From Frankiaceae bacterium (GTDB lineage Bacteria > Actinomycetota > Actinomycetes > JAFAQI01): a DNA stretch of 20,922 nucleotides. Under the pieces are notes generated by a model. It was not told the origin of the DNA. It saw only the letters and a program-made list of their open reading frames with translations, and searched no databases. This document shows positions 20,288 to 20,922 of the stretch, piece after piece. The number at the start of each line of letters is the position of its first letter. The first letter of the stretch is position 1. The stretch is from NCBI GenBank assembly GCA_030840545.1, contig JAVEEH010000153.1, positions 1-20,922 of the forward strand, read 5' to 3'. A program made the translations under genes and the position numbers.

Positions 20288-20922
20288 ATGCGCCGAACTC
20301 TCGCCCTCTCCTCATGCCTCGCCGCCCTGGTCGGCGGCGTACCCCTCGCGACCGTCAGCTCGGCAGCGGACGGCACCGCTGCCGCAACCGGCGGCTCACT
20401 GTCCGCCGTGATCGCCCAGCCGGCCACCCGACCGCAGTGCTCCACGGCGCAGTACCAGCCGAGCGACGGGTATCGCTGCCCGCCCGCCGCGATGGCCGTC
20501 GCCGTCCTGCCCACCGGCAAGGTGCTGTTCTGGGACGGCCTCGAAGGCATGAACCGGGTGCAGTACAACGTCGTCGCGGAGTTCGGCGACGTCGCGCAGG
20601 ACGACCAGAGCCGGGTCGCTGACTTCAGCGGTGCAACCGCGACGTTCAGCACCCCGGGCAACCAGACCGCGGCCGGCACGGACGGGCACAGTGACCCGCC
20701 CAACGCGCTGCTCCCCGGTGGTGCCGGTGTCGCCGACAGCGGCGGCAACAACTACGACCTGTTCTGCTCGCCGCTCGTGCAGCTGGCTGACGGCACGGTG
20801 CTGTCTGCCGGCGGCACGCACTACTACCTCGAGCCGGGCGTGACCGACCCGACGACGGGCAAGAGCTATGGCGTCAGCGAGCTGCAGGGGCTCAAGGCGA
20901 CGCGCATCTTCGACCCGGCCAC
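20288..20922 (+). CDS. Secreted galactose-oxidase-like (kelch) protein, N-terminal part
   Basis: The first 211 codons are open to the window end. A Sec signal spans about residues 1-26 (MRRTLALSSCLAALVGGVPL, then ATVSSA-A). A beta-propeller follows: GYRCPPAAMAVAVLPTGKVLFWDG (in two parts, about 61-84), then NNYDLFCSPLVQLADGTVL (154-172) followed by SAGGTHYY (173-180). In galactose oxidase and Streptomyces GlxA the matching MFCPG-type loop holds the cysteine cross-linked to a tyrosine as the copper-radical cofactor; here it is Cys160. The partner tyrosine and the copper ligands would lie beyond the window, so oxidase activity is an inference. Extra cysteines C51 and C64 could form a disulfide. 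ATG 20288 has TAGGGG 5 nt upstream. Confidence 0.78.
   Translation, partial: MRRTLALSSCLAALVGGVPLATVSSAADGTAAATGGSLSAVIAQPATRPQCSTAQYQPSDGYRCPPAAMAVAVLPTGKVLFWDGLEGMNRVQYNVVAEFGDVAQDDQSRVADFSGATATFSTPGNQTAAGTDGHSDPPNALLPGGAGVADSGGNNYDLFCSPLVQLADGTVLSAGGTHYYLEPGVTDPTTGKSYGVSELQGLKATRIFDPA

Noticed and set aside
1..20922. tRNA or rRNA genes, CRISPR arrays, insertion sequences, phage or integron sites
   Set aside because: I found no cloverleaf with a conserved T-arm, no spaced repeats, no transposase or integrase and no flanking target duplications. Base composition looks even throughout.

Overview
The window reads as a chromosomal segment of a high-GC member of the Actinomycetota. The evidence is very high G+C with G/C-ending codons, GTG starts, overlapping GTGA/ATGA gene junctions, and a backbone order typical of the phylum: etfB-etfA, iscS-mnmA, a short MetE-like gene, ligA, gatC-gatA, gatB. 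From memory, the same order of core genes runs through Mycobacterium tuberculosis Rv3029c to Rv3009c. The genus cannot be told from this sequence alone. No insertion sequence, phage gene, CRISPR array, tRNA or rRNA was seen.

Layout. 1-108 is the tail of an ABC transporter ATPase. 232-2005 holds the electron transfer flavoprotein pair. 2023-3411 is a PaaK-like adenylating-enzyme relative that has lost its nucleotide-binding loop. 3452-5712 is the sulfur relay for tRNA thiolation (cysteine desulfurase and MnmA), followed by a 72-aa basic protein. 5951-8475 (minus strand) is a two-gene operon of exported phosphoesterases. 8614-11690 is a half-size MetE-like protein translationally coupled to the NAD-dependent DNA ligase LigA. 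11782-13851 is a membrane-bound GGDEF-EAL cyclic-di-GMP enzyme. 13876-15656 is gatC-gatA. 15672-15797 is a 41-aa lysine-rich protein (minus strand). 15829-16647 is a secreted glutamic (G1/eqolisin-type) peptidase and 16709-18628 a GH15 glucoamylase/trehalase-like enzyme, both minus strand. 18654-20156 is gatB, divergent from GH15. The window ends inside a secreted galactose-oxidase-like protein preceded by a structured leader.

How the genes work together. The backbone supplies electron transfer, tRNA thiolation, DNA ligation and the amidotransferase that makes Gln-tRNA and Asn-tRNA. The genes lodged between these blocks are environmental: exported hydrolases, a c-di-GMP enzyme, a glucan/trehalose hydrolase and a possible copper-radical oxidase.

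The most striking sequence-level pattern is a start grammar. Seven gene starts (2023, 3452, 5732, 8614, 13876, 18654, and 15797 on the minus strand) have a TANNNT hexamer ending exactly 6 or 7 nt before the ATG/GTG and no good Shine-Dalgarno site. This is what leaderless transcription looks like. An eighth (GH15, 18628) has the hexamer 8 nt away. The GGDEF-EAL, G1 peptidase, phosphoesterase and oxidase-like genes instead carry Shine-Dalgarno-like sites. The grammar fixes several start codons and places the GH15 and gatB promoters on top of one another in a 25-bp gap.
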